A DNA stretch of 64,000 bases from Cetobacterium sp. 8H (GTDB taxonomy: Bacteria > Fusobacteriota > Fusobacteriia > Fusobacteriales > Fusobacteriaceae), in NCBI RefSeq assembly GCF_014250675.1, contig NZ_JACHTG010000004.1:1489501-1553500 (forward strand). The letters are read 5' to 3'. A program made the translations under genes and the position numbers. Each line of letters starts with the position of its first letter. Position 1 is the stretch's first letter. Shown piece after piece: positions 7,478-16,885 of the stretch. The notes below the pieces were generated by a model. That model did no database searches, was not told the DNA's origin, and saw only the letters and a list, made by a program, of their open reading frames with translations.

Positions 7478-9829
7478 ATGACTAAATTAAATCAATATCA
7501 AACACCTATATTCTCAACACTGAAGGACGTATATGCAAAAAGAGATATAACTCCTTTTCATGTTCCAGGACATAAGAGAGGAAAGGGAATGGATAAAGAG
7601 TTTTACGAGTTTATGGGACCAAATCCCTTCTCAATTGATGTAACTATTTTTAAAATGGTTGATGGATTACACAATCCTAAAAGCTGTATAAAGGAAGCAC
7701 AAGAATTAGCAGCTGACGCTTATGGAGTAAAAAGAACATTCTTTGCTGTCAACGGAACATCAGGAGCAATTCAAGCTATGATTATGTCTGTTGTAAAACC
7801 AGGAGAGAAAATATTAGTCCCAAGAAACGTACATAAATCAGTTTCTGGAGGAATTATTTTAAGTGGATCGTTACCAGTGTATATGAATCCCGAAGTTGAC
7901 GATGAATTAGGAATAGCTCATGGAGTTAGACCAGAAGTTGTTGAAAACATGTTAAAACAGCATCCAGATACAAAGGCAGTTTTAATTATAAATCCAACAT
8001 ACTACGGAGCGGCAACAGATATTAAAAAAATTGCCGATATAGTTCATAGCTATGATATTCCTTTAATAGTTGATGAGGCTCATGGAGCTCACTTACACTT
8101 CCACGAAGAGTTACCAATTTCTGCTATAGATGCAGGGGCAGATATATGTTGTCAAAGTACACATAAAATAATTGGAGCGATGACTCAAATGTCAATGCTA
8201 CATGTAAATTCTTCAAGAGTTGATGCAAATAGAATTCAACAAATTTTAAGTTTGTTACATACAACATCACCATCTTATCCTTTAATGGCTTCATTAGATT
8301 GTGCAAGAAGACAGATAGCAACAGAAGGAAGAGAGTTGTTAACAAGAACATTAAAACTATCTAGAGATTTAAGAGCTGAAATAAATAAAATACCAGGAAT
8401 TTTCTCTTTCGGAAAAGAGATTGTTGGAAGATATGGGATTCATGATTTCGATGAGACAAAACTTTCAATCTCTGCAAGAGAGTTAGGACTAACTGGTTTC
8501 GAATTAGAAACACTTCTAGTAGATGACTACAATATTCAAGTAGAACTTTCAGATTTCTATAATGTTTTAGGATTAGTGACATTAGGAGACGATGAAGTAA
8601 GTACAGGTAAACTATTAGATGCATTAAAAGATATTAGCAAAAGATTCTTTGGAAAAGGGAAAAAAATAGGTGAATCAGTTGGGAAAATGCCAACAGTTCC
8701 TGAAGCAGTTTTAATTCCAAGAGAGGCTTTCTATAGTGAAAATAACAGAGTTAAATTCTTAGAAAGTGAAAATAAAATATGCGCTGAAATGATTATGGCT
8801 TATCCGCCAGGAATTCCTGTAATAACTCCTGGAGAAAGAATAACAAAAGAGATAATAAACTATGTTCAAAATCTAAAAGCTGCGAAGTTACATGTTCAAG
8901 GAATGGAAGATCCTGAATTAGAATATATTAGAGTTATAGATGAAGAAGATGCTGTGTATCTATATACAGAAAAAATGAAAAACAAAATGTTTGCTGTTCC
9001 AATGAACTTAGGAGCGAATAAAGCTGGTATAGAGTTCGGACCAGAAGTTTTAGAAGAGTATTTCCCAGATACATTTGGTGAAATGACATATATAGATGTA
9101 GAAAAACAAAGAGAGAATTTTAATGAGTGGTCATTAAAATATAAAAATACAATACTTCATACTTGTGAAAAGTTAGCATCAGCAGTTAATGAAGCTGTAA
9201 GAGATGGATATAGACCAATAACAATAGGTGGAGACCATTCAATAGCTTTAGGTTCAATTTCTGGGGTTGCACTAGAAAAAGAGGTTGGAGTAGTATGGAT
9301 TGATGCTCATGGAGATATGAATACAGATGAATCAACAATGTCTGGAAATATTCATGGAATGCCATTAGCTCTTTTACAAGGTGCTGGAGATAGAGACTTA
9401 GTAAACTGTTTCTATGAAGGAGCTAAAATTGATAGCAAAAATGTTGTAATTTTAGGTGCTAGAGATTTAGATGTAAAAGAAAGAGAAGTTATTGAAGAAC
9501 TTGGTGTAAAAGTAATTCCTTATGACGAAGTTGTTCATAAAGGACTAGAAAATGTTTTAGATGAGATAAGAGACTATTTAAAAATAGACAATATCCATAT
9601 AAGTTTCGACGTAGATTCTGTAGATCCAGAGTTTGCACCTGGAGTAAGCACACCTGTAAGAAATGGGTTTACACCTGAAGAGATGTTCAAAACATTTAGA
9701 TTTTTATTCAAAAACTATTCTATAACATCTGTTGATATTGTAGAATATAATCCAGTAAATGATAAAAATGAAAAGACAATGAATTTTGTAAATGATTTAG
9801 CGGAGTTCGTACTAAATCCAAATATATAG
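7478..9829 (+). CDS. fused PLP-dependent Orn/Lys/Arg decarboxylase and arginase/agmatinase-family ureohydrolase
   Basis: A 783-residue bifunctional enzyme. Residues about 1-490 match the short Gram-positive type of fold-I basic amino acid decarboxylase (Bacillus SpeA-like): FHVPGHKRG near the start, DEAHGAH near 200 and the PLP lysine in STHK near 230. Residues about 495-783 are a binuclear-manganese ureohydrolase with GGDHSIALGS near 584, DAHGDMNT near 609, and SFDVDSVDP near 709. The block HGDMNT...SGNIHGMPLA and VEYNP resemble arginases (RocF) more than agmatinases. Two routes would give putrescine from arginine: decarboxylation then agmatinase, or arginase then ornithine decarboxylation; the sequence does not decide. 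No stop or frameshift lies between the modules. RBS AAGGAGG. An RpiR regulator follows after 9 bp. Confidence 0.88.
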   Translation: MTKLNQYQTPIFSTLKDVYAKRDITPFHVPGHKRGKGMDKEFYEFMGPNPFSIDVTIFKMVDGLHNPKSCIKEAQELAADAYGVKRTFFAVNGTSGAIQAMIMSVVKPGEKILVPRNVHKSVSGGIILSGSLPVYMNPEVDDELGIAHGVRPEVVENMLKQHPDTKAVLIINPTYYGAATDIKKIADIVHSYDIPLIVDEAHGAHLHFHEELPISAIDAGADICCQSTHKIIGAMTQMSMLHVNSSRVDANRIQQILSLLHTTSPSYPLMASLDCARRQIATEGRELLTRTLKLSRDLRAEINKIPGIFSFGKEIVGRYGIHDFDETKLSISARELGLTGFELETLLVDDYNIQVELSDFYNVLGLVTLGDDEVSTGKLLDALKDISKRFFGKGKKIGESVGKMPTVPEAVLIPREAFYSENNRVKFLESENKICAEMIMAYPPGIPVITPGERITKEIINYVQNLKAAKLHVQGMEDPELEYIRVIDEEDAVYLYTEKMKNKMFAVPMNLGANKAGIEFGPEVLEEYFPDTFGEMTYIDVEKQRENFNEWSLKYKNTILHTCEKLASAVNEAVRDGYRPITIGGDHSIALGSISGVALEKEVGVVWIDAHGDMNTDESTMSGNIHGMPLALLQGAGDRDLVNCFYEGAKIDSKNVVILGARDLDVKEREVIEELGVKVIPYDEVVHKGLENVLDEIRDYLKIDNIHISFDVDSVDPEFAPGVSTPVRNGFTPEEMFKTFRFLFKNYSITSVDIVEYNPVNDKNEKTMNFVNDLAEFVLNPNI

Positions 9830-9838
9830 AGGTGTAGA

Positions 9839-10684
9839 ATGAAAAAGGCGGTATTAGCTGATTTAGAGGGAAATTATTCAACGTATAGCAAGAGTTTTAA
9901 AAAAATTGTAGACTTTATAAAACATAATCAAAGTATAGTTTCTTTTATTTCAATAAATGAACTTGCAAAAGAGACTGGAACAAGTCCTGCTACAATAACA
10001 AGATTTTCAAAAAGTTTAGGGTTTAAAGGTTACCCAGATTTTCAAAGAGTTTTTCAAAAAGATGTTGAGATATCAACTTCTCAAATGAAAGAGTTTAGAC
10101 AAGAGATAGATTCTTCTGACGAGGATGGAATTCTTTTAGAAATTATAAATACAAATATAGAACTTTTAGAAGGAATGGATACAGTAGCGATTGAGTCTCA
10201 GCTTGAAAAAGCTATGGAGATGATAAAAGAAAGTAGAAAATTATACATACTAGGTGCAAGAGGGTCATACGCATTAGCTTATTATTTATACTTTATGCTA
10301 AAAGAATTAAGAGAAGACGTAGAATTAATGATTTCTGGAGCTTCAGATTTCACTGATAGACTTCTTTATTCTAAACCAGATGATTTGTTATTCACAATAT
10401 CTTTTCATCCATATACAAACTTTACATGTCAAGTTACAGAATTTTTTAAAGAACAAGGTAATAAAATTATAACTATGACAGATAAAAAAGACTCTATATT
10501 AGGTAATATGTCTGATTTAGTAATCACTACTAAAAATGGTGGAAAAGCTTATACATTTGTTCCTGGAATTGTAATTTTAAATGCATTGCTTTTAAAATTT
10601 GGAAGGGAAAATAAAGATGAAAGCATTGAAAAATTAGATAAGTTAAAAAACATAACTGATAGATTTAACATATATCAAAGATAA
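9839..10684 (+). CDS. RpiR-family transcriptional regulator (HTH + SIS)
   Basis: A 281-residue regulator. Residues about 1-77 form the RpiR-type helix-turn-helix (SINELAKETGTSPATITRFSKSLGFKGYPDFQ). Residues about 120-260 form a SIS domain (LYILGARGSYALAYYLYFML), which in this family binds phosphosugars. It starts 9 bp after the decarboxylase-ureohydrolase gene with RBS GAGGTG and is clearly cotranscribed, so it may control arginine/polyamine metabolism. A sugar-phosphate ligand is the family norm and would be odd in this context. Confidence 0.88.
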   Translation: MKKAVLADLEGNYSTYSKSFKKIVDFIKHNQSIVSFISINELAKETGTSPATITRFSKSLGFKGYPDFQRVFQKDVEISTSQMKEFRQEIDSSDEDGILLEIINTNIELLEGMDTVAIESQLEKAMEMIKESRKLYILGARGSYALAYYLYFMLKELREDVELMISGASDFTDRLLYSKPDDLLFTISFHPYTNFTCQVTEFFKEQGNKIITMTDKKDSILGNMSDLVITTKNGGKAYTFVPGIVILNALLLKFGRENKDESIEKLDKLKNITDRFNIYQR

Positions 10685-10686
10685 AT

Positions 10687-10713
10687 AAAAAGAGAGCTTA
10701 AGCTCTCTTTTTA
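10687..10713. terminator. terminator after the RpiR gene
   Basis: The self-complementary AAAAGAGAGCTTAAGCTCTC, continued by T's, forms a near-perfect stem with A- and T-rich flanks and can work in both directions. It overlaps the stop codon of the possible small minus-strand gene at 10711. Confidence 0.8.
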
Positions 10714-10845
10714 TCTTTGATATTTTAATTTTAAAAATAATTGATCAATATTTCTTAAAAAAAGACCCACAAAAAGTAATGGAAACAAGTAAAACTTAGC
10801 TGAATAGTCCACTAACATATTATTGCTATTTTTTCTTTCTAACAT
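10711..10845 (-). CDS. possible 44-residue single-span membrane protein
   Basis: A short open frame in the 338-bp gap between the RpiR and APC genes, otherwise without a gene. It reads MLERKNSNNMLVDYSAKF, then a hydrophobic segment (YLFPLLFVGLFL, residues 19-30), then a basic tail ending KLKYQR: a charge pattern typical of small inner-membrane proteins. GGGGTG lies about 11 bases before the ATG, somewhat far. No homologue is recognised and the frame could be fortuitous. The rest of the gap (10846-11022) holds only the untranslated leader of the permease. Confidence 0.35.
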   Translation of the reverse strand: MLERKNSNNMLVDYSAKFYLFPLLFVGLFLRNIDQLFLKLKYQR

Positions 10846-11022
10846 TTGATTTTGTCACCCCTTTTATTTACAGAATAGATTATATACCACTTTAAGTATT
10901 TAATCAAGAAATAAATAAAAAACTTGAGTTGTAAATTAAAGTGTGATAGAATAGTGAATCAAAAGTTCTCTAAAATAGTAATAGTATACTAAAAAAAAGA
11001 ACAATTTTAAAGGAGAGATTTT

Positions 11023-12354
11023 ATGAAACAAAACTTAGAAAAAAGATATGGATTTTCAGTAGCCTTTTCTATGGTTGTTGGAATTGTTATAGGTATTGGA
11101 ATATTCTTTAAAGCCAATCAAATATTAACAGCCTCAAAAATGAACCCTAAAATAGCTATAGCAGCTTGGATTTTAGGAGGAGTAATATCAATACTTTCAG
11201 GATTAACGGCAGCCGAAGTGGGGGCAGCAATTCCTGAAACTGGTGGAATGATTGCTTGGATAAAAAGAATATATGGAAAGAGAATAGCATTTTTAGTGGG
11301 ATGGGCTCAATTAATCATATATTTTCCGGCACTAATAGGACTAATAGCATACTATTTTGCAGTATTTACGGGAAGTTTTTTGAATGTAGATCCTTCAAAT
11401 ACAAAGTTTTTAGGAATAACAGCCTTTTTAGCAATAAGTTTCTTATATGCAATTAATATATTTACGAAAAGTGTTGGAGGAAAAATTCAAACGTTTGCAA
11501 CAGCAGCTAAAATTATACCACTGCTATTAATAACTGTATTTGGATTTCTTTCAACAAATAACTCTGAAGGTATATTTTATATGACAGAAACAACTAAAGT
11601 AGTAACGTCAGAATCACCGTTAATTTTACTAGGTTTATCTCTTGTACCAGTAATGTTTGCATTTGATGGTTGGATATATGTTGGAACTATAGCAGGAGAT
11701 TTAAAAAATGTAAAAAAAGATCTTCCTAAAGCTATAATTTTAGGACTAGGATTTATAGCAATATTTTATGTTCTTTTAAATGTTGCTCTATTAAATGTAT
11801 TTACATCAGAAGAGCTTGTTAAGTTAGGAATGTTTGGAGTTGCTACTGAGCTATTTGGATCGATGGGAGCAAAATTCATATTCTTAGGAATAATGATTTC
11901 AGCTTTTGGTGGTTTAAATGGAATGATTTTAGCATCAACTAGAATACCATATACTTTGGCTATTGAAGGGAATTTACCTAAAAAAGAATTTTTTGGAAAG
12001 ATTGATGAAGTGCACAAGCAACCAATAAATTCATCAATAATAATGTATGCACTGTCTACAGTATACTTAGTAGCAATGATATTAACTGGAAATCCAGATG
12101 TATTTGGAGATATTCCGGTAGCATTATTCTGGTTATTCTATTGTTTAGTATTCTTTGGATTATTTATCTTAAGAAAAAGAGAGCCTAATTTAGAGAGACC
12201 ATACGTAGTTCCGTTTTACCCAATTGTTCCAATTTTAGCATTAATAGGTGGAGTATCTATATTCATATATGCAGCTATATCAAACCCTACATATATGGGA
12301 ATATCAGTTGCTTTAACATTGACAGGACTATTTATTTATAGAGAAAATAAATAA
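11023..12354 (+). CDS. APC-superfamily amino acid permease
   Basis: A 443-residue integral membrane protein with about 12 hydrophobic segments. The N-terminal block SMVVGIVIGIGIFFKANQIL is the substrate-binding TM1 motif of APC transporters, and GGMIAWIKRIYGKRIAFLVGW follows TM2-3. It resembles the LAT/serine-threonine exchanger branch. Substrate cannot be read from sequence; polyamine or arginine exchange is only a guess from the upstream arginine-related genes, which are separated from it by a terminator. RBS AAGGAGAG precedes the ATG. Confidence 0.85.
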   Translation: MKQNLEKRYGFSVAFSMVVGIVIGIGIFFKANQILTASKMNPKIAIAAWILGGVISILSGLTAAEVGAAIPETGGMIAWIKRIYGKRIAFLVGWAQLIIYFPALIGLIAYYFAVFTGSFLNVDPSNTKFLGITAFLAISFLYAINIFTKSVGGKIQTFATAAKIIPLLLITVFGFLSTNNSEGIFYMTETTKVVTSESPLILLGLSLVPVMFAFDGWIYVGTIAGDLKNVKKDLPKAIILGLGFIAIFYVLLNVALLNVFTSEELVKLGMFGVATELFGSMGAKFIFLGIMISAFGGLNGMILASTRIPYTLAIEGNLPKKEFFGKIDEVHKQPINSSIIMYALSTVYLVAMILTGNPDVFGDIPVALFWLFYCLVFFGLFILRKREPNLERPYVVPFYPIVPILALIGGVSIFIYAAISNPTYMGISVALTLTGLFIYRENK

Positions 12355-12357
12355 TAT

Positions 12358-12411
12358 AAAAAGAGCATTCACTTTGGACTAATCTCCAAAAATGAATGCT
12401 CTTTATTTTTC
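12358..12411. terminator. bidirectional terminator, APC permease / atoE
   Basis: AAAGAGCATTCA pairs with TGAATGCTCTTT across a 25-30 base loop, with A/T tails on both sides, between the convergent permease and atoE genes. Confidence 0.75.
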
Positions 12412-12420
12412 TTTATAAAC

Positions 12421-13809
12421 TTATAGGAAAGTTAAACCTAAAGTTATGATAATTCCAGAATAGATTGTTATAATAACACCATATCCCATGATATCTTTCG
12501 CTCCAAGTTTTGCTATTCCAAGGGCAGGAAGAGCCCAGAATGGTTGGATCATATTTGTCCAAGCATCTCCCCAAGCAATAGCCATTCCTGTTTTGGCTGC
12601 AGAAACTCCCAGTTCTAAACTAGCAGGCATCATGATGGGAGCTTGAACTGCCCATTGCCCACCACCAGAAGGAACAAAGAAGTTTACGATTCCTGCACTT
12701 AAGAAAGTTAAACCAGGAAAAGAAAGAGCACTCGATGAACTGATAAAACTTTGAGAAATAATACCTGCAAGTGAAGCTCCTTCAATATTTTGTCCAACCA
12801 TCATTCCCATTATACCTGCATAGAATGGGAACTGCAATATAATACCAGAAGCTCCTTTACAAGCATTTCCAAAAGCAAATAAAAGATTTTTAGGTGTTCT
12901 GTGAGCAACAATAGCTGTAATCAAGAAAATCATATTAACAATATTTAAATTTAAATCAAATCCTTTTTGCATAAAGTATCCAATAATATAAGTATATCCT
13001 AAAGCACCAATAATCATATTAACAACAGGACTATTTTCAATTTTATCGGCTGGTGTCATATTGGTTTTATCTATGATGACAGGATTTACATCATCTTCAA
13101 GAAGAGCTGGATCCACTTGAAATACATCTTCTATATTTTTAGGGTGCATTGCTGCATTTAATAAAGGTAGTGTAAATAGAAGTGTAAAAAGAATAATTAA
13201 GTTATATGATGAAAAAAGAGTTTGTGTTGTAGATATACCATCATTTAAAGCTCCAGCAGTAGCTTTAGATAGGTTTCCAGAAGCAAGTGTTAATGGAATT
13301 GAACCAGATATTCCACCATGCCAAAGCAAAAATCCTGAGTATGCTGATGCAATAAGAAGTCTATAATCAACACCTTTAACTTTTTTTGCAATCTCTTTAG
13401 CATAGATGGCTCCAATAACTAGACCAAATCCCCAGTTTAAAATACATGCAACCCCTGATACAAAAGTTACATACATAATAGCTTGAAGTGGGGATTTAGG
13501 TAAATCCGAAAGTTTATTTAAAACTTTTTTAAATAATGGAGCAGTAGCAAGAGTGTGACCTGTAACTAAAACCATAACCATTTGCATTGAAAAAGAAAGT
13601 AAAGACCAAACACCATTTCCCCAGTGCATAGCTACAGAAAAGGGAGTTTGTTTAGTCATAAGCGTAGTTGCAGCAAAAACTATAAAAGTAAGAATGGCCG
13701 CAAATAAAAATGCGTCAGGAAGATATTTTTGCATAATTGTAACACATAATTGTGTAAACTTTTCAAATAGATTCAAAGATTTTTTATTATTAATTGTCGT
13801 ATTTTTCAA
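12421..13809 (-). CDS. atoE: short-chain fatty acid transporter, AtoE family
   Basis: An integral membrane protein of about 462 residues in the AtoE (short-chain fatty acid uptake) family, with the N-terminal LFEKFTQLCVTIMQKYLPDAF block, the conserved WGDAWTNMIQPFWALP segment and about 11-12 membrane spans. It probably moves acetoacetate or butyrate across the inner membrane, matching the CoA-transferase/thiolase genes upstream. The TTG at 13809 fits best because GGGGG lies 8 bases before it; a TTG at 13824 would sit on the ribosome-binding site. It follows etfA after an intrinsic terminator, so it is probably read by readthrough or its own promoter. Confidence 0.9.
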   Translation of the reverse strand: MKNTTINNKKSLNLFEKFTQLCVTIMQKYLPDAFLFAAILTFIVFAATTLMTKQTPFSVAMHWGNGVWSLLSFSMQMVMVLVTGHTLATAPLFKKVLNKLSDLPKSPLQAIMYVTFVSGVACILNWGFGLVIGAIYAKEIAKKVKGVDYRLLIASAYSGFLLWHGGISGSIPLTLASGNLSKATAGALNDGISTTQTLFSSYNLIILFTLLFTLPLLNAAMHPKNIEDVFQVDPALLEDDVNPVIIDKTNMTPADKIENSPVVNMIIGALGYTYIIGYFMQKGFDLNLNIVNMIFLITAIVAHRTPKNLLFAFGNACKGASGIILQFPFYAGIMGMMVGQNIEGASLAGIISQSFISSSSALSFPGLTFLSAGIVNFFVPSGGGQWAVQAPIMMPASLELGVSAAKTGMAIAWGDAWTNMIQPFWALPALGIAKLGAKDIMGYGVIITIYSGIIITLGLTFL

Positions 13810-13834
13810 TTTAAGAACCCCCAAAAATTATTTT

Positions 13835-13870
13835 AAAAAACAAAGGAGGATTACCCCTCCTTGTTTTTTT
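13835..13870 (-). terminator. terminator after etfA
   Basis: On the minus strand AAACAAGGAGG pairs with CCTCCTTTGTTT and is followed by T's. It sits between etfA and atoE and so may lower expression of the transporter relative to the enzymes. Confidence 0.75.
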
Positions 13871-13877
13871 GAAAATA

Positions 13878-14885
13878 TTATTTTTCAGCTTTAGCTTTTC
13901 TGATCTCTTCAATTAAGTAAGGTATAGTTTTTCCTAAATCAGTAACAAGTCCTAAATCTGCTGAACCAAATATAGGTGCTGATTTATCCTTATTTACAGC
14001 AATAATATATTCTGATTCTTCCATTCCTGCTAAGTGCTGTATCGCTCCAGAAATTCCAAATGCAAAATATACATCCGGTCTAACTGTTTTTCCAGTCTGC
14101 CCAACTTGTCTATCATGACTTACAATTCCAGCATCAACAAGTGCTCTAGATGCAGATGCAACTCCTCCTAACTCATTAGCTAAAAGCTCCAAGTTATCAA
14201 AACCATTTTGAGCTCCAACTCCTCTTCCACCTGAAACAAGAATCTTAGCTTCAGTTATATCCACTTTAGCTTTAGCTTCTTTTATTATATTTAAAACTTT
14301 AACTTTCATTTTAGAGTGGTCAAAATTAACTTTAAAATTAAGAACAGCTCCTTGTCTATTTTCATCTTTAGATAATCTAGTCATTACTCCAGGTCTAACT
14401 GTGGACATCTGCGGTCTGTGATCAGGACAAATGATTGTAGCCATTAGGTTTCCACCAAAAGCTGGTCTTGTCATCAGTAGCTCTCTATTTTCTCCAATCT
14501 CTAACATTGTACAGTCTGCAGTAAGTCCAGTTTCACATCTTGAAGATATTCTTGGTCCTAAATCTCTTCCTAAAGTTGTCGCTCCGATAAGAACTACCTC
14601 AGGTTTTTTGTTGTTTATTACAGCAGTAAAAGCTTGAGTATAAGCTTCAGTATCATAGATTGATAACTCTTTAGAATCAACTACAACAACCTCATCAGCA
14701 CCATATGCAATCAAGTCCTTTACTAGGTGTTCAACGTTATATCCTAAAAGAACAGCTGTCACTTTTTCACCTAAAGATGCGGCTAACTCTTTTCCTTTTC
14801 CAATCAATTCTAATCCAACGTTTTGTAGTACTCCCTCTCTTTGCTCAGCAAAAACAAGGATCCCTTTATATTCATTTAAATTCAT
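13878..14885 (-). CDS. etfA: electron transfer flavoprotein alpha subunit
   Basis: A 335-residue FAD-binding subunit of ETF, partner of EtfB and butyryl-CoA dehydrogenase. The C-terminal FAD domain shows the family signature GGRGVGAQNGFDNLE, then SRALVDAG, RQVGQTGKTVRPDVYFAFGISGAIQH. In anaerobes Bcd-EtfAB complexes couple crotonyl-CoA reduction to ferredoxin reduction by electron bifurcation; that activity is inferred from family and context. It is last in the row atoD-atoA-thiolase-bcd-etfB-etfA and is followed by a terminator. Confidence 0.95.
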   Translation of the reverse strand: MNLNEYKGILVFAEQREGVLQNVGLELIGKGKELAASLGEKVTAVLLGYNVEHLVKDLIAYGADEVVVVDSKELSIYDTEAYTQAFTAVINNKKPEVVLIGATTLGRDLGPRISSRCETGLTADCTMLEIGENRELLMTRPAFGGNLMATIICPDHRPQMSTVRPGVMTRLSKDENRQGAVLNFKVNFDHSKMKVKVLNIIKEAKAKVDITEAKILVSGGRGVGAQNGFDNLELLANELGGVASASRALVDAGIVSHDRQVGQTGKTVRPDVYFAFGISGAIQHLAGMEESEYIIAVNKDKSAPIFGSADLGLVTDLGKTIPYLIEEIRKAKAEK

Positions 14886-14910
14886 GACATTCTCCTCTTG
14901 TTTTAAAATA

Positions 14911-15696
14911 TTAGATTACAAATTTTTCTTTTAATTTATCAACGATAATTTTTGCTGCCTCTTGAGGGTCAACTTCATAAAGTTGTCCAACCGCTTTAAT
15001 ACCTTTAGTAAACGATTTTTTAACTTTTGTAGGCGATCCGTTTAATCCAAGTTTTGTTTCATCTATATCAGATAATCTATCCACTCCCCAAATTTCAACC
15101 TCTTTATCGAATGCATCTACAATATTTTTAACATTCATGTATCTTGGTTTATTAGCTTCTGCTAAAACAGTCATTAAACAAGGAGTCTCAACTTGTAATA
15201 ACATGTATCCTTCCTCTGTTGATCTTTTAACTTCAAATGTTTTCTTTCCATCAAATTCAATATCTTTTACATATGTAATTTGAGGAACATTTAAAAACTC
15301 AGCAATTTGTGGTCCTACTTGCGCAGTATCTCCATCGATAGCTTGTCTACCCGCAATTATTAAATCATAATCTAATTCACTAAGTGCAGCAGAAATAGCG
15401 TGTGATGTAGCTAAAGTATCCGCTCCTGCAAACTTTCTATCTGTTAAAAGAATAGCTCTATCTACTCCCATAGCAATCGCTTCTCTAAGAGCTGCATCTG
15501 CTTGAAGAGGTCCCATTGTAATTGCTGTTATATGCGCTCCAAATTTATCTTTTAATTTTAATGCTTCTTCTAATCCACCCTTATCATCTGGATTTATTAT
15601 ACTAGGAACTCCATCTCTGATAAGTGTTCCTTTTACAGGATCTAATCTAATCTCTGTAGTATCAGGTACTTGTTTTATACACACAACTATATTCAT
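14911..15696 (-). CDS. etfB: electron transfer flavoprotein beta subunit
   Basis: A 261-residue EtfB. The N-terminus MNIVVCIKQVPDTTEIRLDP and the middle block DLIIAGRQAIDGDTAQVGPQIAEFL are family hallmarks; in bifurcating ETFs this subunit binds the flavin that splits electrons. The ATG at 15696 is chosen because GGGAGG lies 10 bases upstream; a TTG at 15714 would precede that site. It lies between bcd and etfA in the minus-strand butyrate operon. Confidence 0.95.
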   Translation of the reverse strand: MNIVVCIKQVPDTTEIRLDPVKGTLIRDGVPSIINPDDKGGLEEALKLKDKFGAHITAITMGPLQADAALREAIAMGVDRAILLTDRKFAGADTLATSHAISAALSELDYDLIIAGRQAIDGDTAQVGPQIAEFLNVPQITYVKDIEFDGKKTFEVKRSTEEGYMLLQVETPCLMTVLAEANKPRYMNVKNIVDAFDKEVEIWGVDRLSDIDETKLGLNGSPTKVKKSFTKGIKAVGQLYEVDPQEAAKIIVDKLKEKFVI

Positions 15697-15715
15697 TTTG
15701 TTTATTCCTCCCAAT

Positions 15716-16861
15716 TTACTTTAGTAATGATCCTGCGATAACCATTCTTTGTACTTCTGAAGTTCCTTCATAAATTTCAGTAATCTTAGCGTCTCTCATC
15801 ATTCTTTCAACAGGATATTCTCTAGTATATCCGTATCCACCGTGTAATTGAACAGCTTTTGTTGTAACATCCATTGCAGCTTCAGCAGCAAATAGTTTTG
15901 CTGTAGCAGCATCCAATGAATAGTTTTCTTTTCTAGATTTTTTCCATGCAGCTTTATAAACAAGATGTTTTGCAGCTTCCACTTTAGCGTACATATCAGC
16001 TATTTGGAACTGAGTATTTTGGAATTTAGAAAGAGGTTTTCCAAATTGTTTTCTCTCACAAACATATTTAACAGTTTCATCTAAAGCTCCACCAGCAATA
16101 CCTAAAGCTTGAGCAGCAATTCCAATTCTTCCTCCATCAAGGGTCATCATTGCAATTTTAAATCCTTTTCCAATAGCTCCAAGAATATTATCTTTAGGAA
16201 TTCTACAATCTTCAAATATTAACTCACAAGTTGCAGATCCTTTAATTCCAAGTTTTTTCTCTTTTTTACCAACAGAGAATCCAGGAGTATCAGCTTCAAC
16301 AATAAATGATGTGATACCTTTTAATCCTAAAGACTTATCTGTCATAGCAAATATAATATAAACATGAGCATAACCAGCATTAGTTATAAATATTTTAGAA
16401 CCGTTTAATACCCATTCATTAGTTTTTTCATCAAACCATGCAGTTGTTTGTTGTCCTGCAGCGTCAGTTCCAGCGTTAGGTTCAGTTAATCCAAAAGCCC
16501 CAACCCATTCACCAGAAGCCATCTTAGGAAGATACTTTTGCTTTTGCTCTTCAGTACCAAATTCTAAAATAGGTGCAACACCTAAAGATGTATGAGCAGA
16601 AAGAATAACACCTGTAGTACCACAAACTTTTGAAAGTTCTTCAACAGCCATAGTATACATGATCTGGTCTCCACCTGCACCACCATATTGTTTAGGTACA
16701 GTAATTCCCATCATTCCAATTTTACTCATTTTTTCAACTGTTTCAACCGGGAATCTTTCTTCCTCATCAATTTCAGCAGCAAGAGGTTTCACTTCATTTT
16801 CAGCAAAAGAAGTTATCATTTGCTTAAAAAGTTCTTGCGATTTAGTTAATGTAAAATCCAT
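15716..16861 (-). CDS. bcd: butyryl-CoA dehydrogenase (acyl-CoA dehydrogenase)
   Basis: A 381-residue acyl-CoA dehydrogenase. The catalytic Glu is at 365 in IYEGTSEVQR, with GAFGLTEPNAGTDA and LHGGYGYTREYPVERMMRD as further family motifs. With EtfAB it reduces crotonyl-CoA to butyryl-CoA, the electron sink of lysine and butyrate fermentation. Gene order directly before etfB and etfA supports the short-chain, reductive role rather than beta-oxidation. Crotonyl-CoA would come from Kal (lysine route) or Crt (acetyl-CoA route). Confidence 0.94.
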   Translation of the reverse strand: MDFTLTKSQELFKQMITSFAENEVKPLAAEIDEEERFPVETVEKMSKIGMMGITVPKQYGGAGGDQIMYTMAVEELSKVCGTTGVILSAHTSLGVAPILEFGTEEQKQKYLPKMASGEWVGAFGLTEPNAGTDAAGQQTTAWFDEKTNEWVLNGSKIFITNAGYAHVYIIFAMTDKSLGLKGITSFIVEADTPGFSVGKKEKKLGIKGSATCELIFEDCRIPKDNILGAIGKGFKIAMMTLDGGRIGIAAQALGIAGGALDETVKYVCERKQFGKPLSKFQNTQFQIADMYAKVEAAKHLVYKAAWKKSRKENYSLDAATAKLFAAEAAMDVTTKAVQLHGGYGYTREYPVERMMRDAKITEIYEGTSEVQRMVIAGSLLK

Positions 16862-16885
16862 TTGTTTCCTCCTAATTTTAATTTA

